A stretch of 64,000 bases of DNA from Mansonella perstans (taxonomy: Eukaryota > Nematoda > Chromadorea > Rhabditida > Onchocercidae): positions 147,847 through 211,846 of the forward strand of contig JBAMDO010000090.1 in assembly GCA_037074765.1 (NCBI GenBank), given 5' to 3'. The notes beneath the pieces are model-generated. The model made no database searches. It was not told where the DNA came from and saw only the letters and a program-made list of their open reading frames with translations. The position numbers and the translations under genes were made by a program. Positions 62,439 through 64,000 of this stretch are shown here, one piece after another. Position 1 is the first letter of the stretch. Each line of letters starts with the position of its first letter.

Positions 62439-63761
62439 ATGAGTTCTGGCATTCTAATATTACAAGTGAGTGCAGTATTTTTCCTGACATTGTTTCTACT
62501 GAATAAATATGGTAACTGGCGACGACAGCATTTCATTGTAACGATCTCAACATTTATTGGCTGGTTTTTTTCTTTCATTATTATCTTTGTTCTACCGCTG
62601 GATATTGCTATCGTAAGCGTTATTACAATTTTATGCATACATTTACGTTCTTCATTTGTTTTTTTTATTTTTAAACCAACTCCAAAAAAAAAAATTTCGT
62701 CCATTATGAAGACTTACTGTGTAAGCAATAGAAGATATTAATGAGTTGTGTATTTTACCTAATAAAAAAATACTACTTATTTTTTCACATTAATCTGCCT
62801 GGTTAAACTTTTAAATCTGCTTTGTTTGTACAACGCTGTGAAGTTTTAATTCTTCAAATTAGCTTAAAGGCTTTTGCAGTTTTGGCCTTAAATTAATATT
62901 TTATTTGTTTAAATTTTCAGACATTTTACAACCATTGCTTACTGGAAGAGACGCAGATATCTTACGAAAAAGATCTGGATATCAGTAACATAACAGTATG
63001 CAAAAAACCGATTGGCTTTGTACCGAATTATGTTTTGTTACATTTGTGGCGTGTTGTTTATTGGACAGCGCAGCTATTGACATGGTTAGAGGTTTTCTGC
63101 AATGAAGAAGAATGCAGTTGTTGTTTTGAAAGTTGCAAATGCATTTCTTACATTTATTGAAAGCTTTGATTGAATAGTACTTTAAGTATTTCGCTATTAC
63201 TCCATATTATTGCATGCCATAGAGATGTTACTGGTTTTTTTGTGAATTATTTTCTCTCATGTAATCACTCCTTTGATTGGCTCATCAGTTGTAGCTGAAC
63301 TTATTTTAATGTATTTAAATTCTTTGCAGGATTGTGTTACCACTGATGCAGAGTTATTCAGATGCTGGTGATTTTTCGTCACTTGGTAAATTACGGTCCG
63401 CTATACGTAGTAATGCTGTATATTACGGAAGTTACCTTGCTGTTTTCTTTGTATTAATGATTTATGTTGCGGTGAAGGGAGTGGTGTTAAATGCGTTAGT
63501 TCTACAATTAAAAATTTTTTGATAAGCGAATTTGTTAAAATTTGCTTTTTAAATATTCATTGTTTATCAGAACTGTTTTAGTCATTTATTTGTGTGTTAA
63601 CAGAAGAGTATTGGTGAAAGAAGCGACGGGCATTTTCAGGGAACATTTAAAAGTGATACTTATTTCTGCCTCTAACACTTGGGGTTTATTTTTATTGGTG
63701 GTTCTGCTAGGTTATGGCTTGATAGATGTTCCACGACAATTCTGGCAAATGGGAAATCAAG
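62439..63761 (+). CDS. LMBR1-domain membrane protein, LMBRD2 type (5' part)
   Basis: N-terminal part of a multi-pass membrane protein; the 3' end lies beyond the window. Exons 62439-62612, 62921-63084, 63330-63494, 63604-63761 with matching phases, giving about 220 aa. It follows human LMBRD2 closely: TM1 near the start, GNWRRQH loop, TM2 [18 protein letters not shown], a luminal loop with an NIT sequon and a Cys, [40 protein letters not shown], a TM with [17 protein letters not shown], then [19 protein letters not shown] and [14 protein letters not shown]2 proteins have been linked to receptor signalling at the plasma membrane, but the biochemical role is poorly known. The last donor in the window (GTATCG at 63762) leads to exons outside it. 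Confidence 0.93.
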
Positions 63762-64000
63762 GTATCGTTGATCAGTATATCTTTCTGTTGCACCACAACT
63801 TTAATCATGAATGTCTATGGAATATCTCCTCCGTATGTGAATTATTTTTTCATGAACAGTACAGTTCAATCAGAGTTTTAGGATTATCGGACTTCTGATT
63901 ATGAAAATTGGTAAACAGTGTATTGAACTCGGACTGAGTTCCATCCATGCAATGTTTATCATCTCAAAAAAAAAAAAATCGAATTTTTAGATTATCGATT

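Noticed and set aside
1..64000. tRNA, rRNA, CRISPR array or bacterial operon
   Set aside because: No cloverleaf with A and B boxes, no rRNA-like block and no spaced repeat array was seen. Intron-rich genes rule out a bacterial (for example Wolbachia) origin for the recognised genes.

Overview
The window is a piece of an AT-rich animal nuclear genome. It looks like a nematode, most likely a filarial or other spirurid worm. The support is short introns with TTTCAG/TTTTAG acceptors, probable trans-splice acceptors a few bases upstream of start codons, one sequence matching 20 of the 22 bases of the nematode spliced leader SL1, and genes whose best relatives (from memory of the families) are nematode proteins. 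Most genes are multi-exon, so they were rebuilt here by joining exons with consistent splice phase and comparing the product with family motifs.

Layout, left to right. 1-7.2 kb: no gene; small tandem repeats and the SL1-like 22-mer. 7.2-17.4 kb (+): a complete 29-exon phospholipase C-gamma (plc-3 type), about 1321 aa, with all catalytic residues and two likely GC-AG introns. 20.1-24.3 kb (+): a rhodopsin-like chemoreceptor whose 1.9 kb second intron holds a decayed LINE on the minus strand. 26.3-26.7 kb: a broken second copy of that receptor's last main exon. 26.7-34.2 kb: no recognisable gene. 34.3-38.6 kb (-): a complete 7-exon FOXD forkhead factor, orthologous to UNC-130. 38.7-56.0 kb: a gene desert with microsatellites, a GC-box/CCAAT cluster, a hairpin, and one compact spliced candidate at 51.7-52.2 kb that reads as a BH3 motif followed by a hydrophobic C-terminus. 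56.0-58.4 kb (-): a secreted protein with a THAP4/nitrobindin-type beta-barrel. 60.2-61.4 kb (+): complete TIM22. 62.4-64 kb (+): the 5' part of an LMBR1-domain protein (LMBRD2 type), running off the window.

The recognised genes do not form one pathway. PLC-gamma gives IP3/DAG signalling downstream of tyrosine kinases, UNC-130 is a developmental repressor, TIM22 inserts carrier proteins into the mitochondrial inner membrane, and LMBRD2 is a multi-pass membrane protein. The most interesting candidate is the small BH3-only-like gene. If real, it would be an EGL-1-type cell-death trigger, and its isolation inside long non-coding flanks would fit such a regulator. It is an inference from motif and splice phase only.
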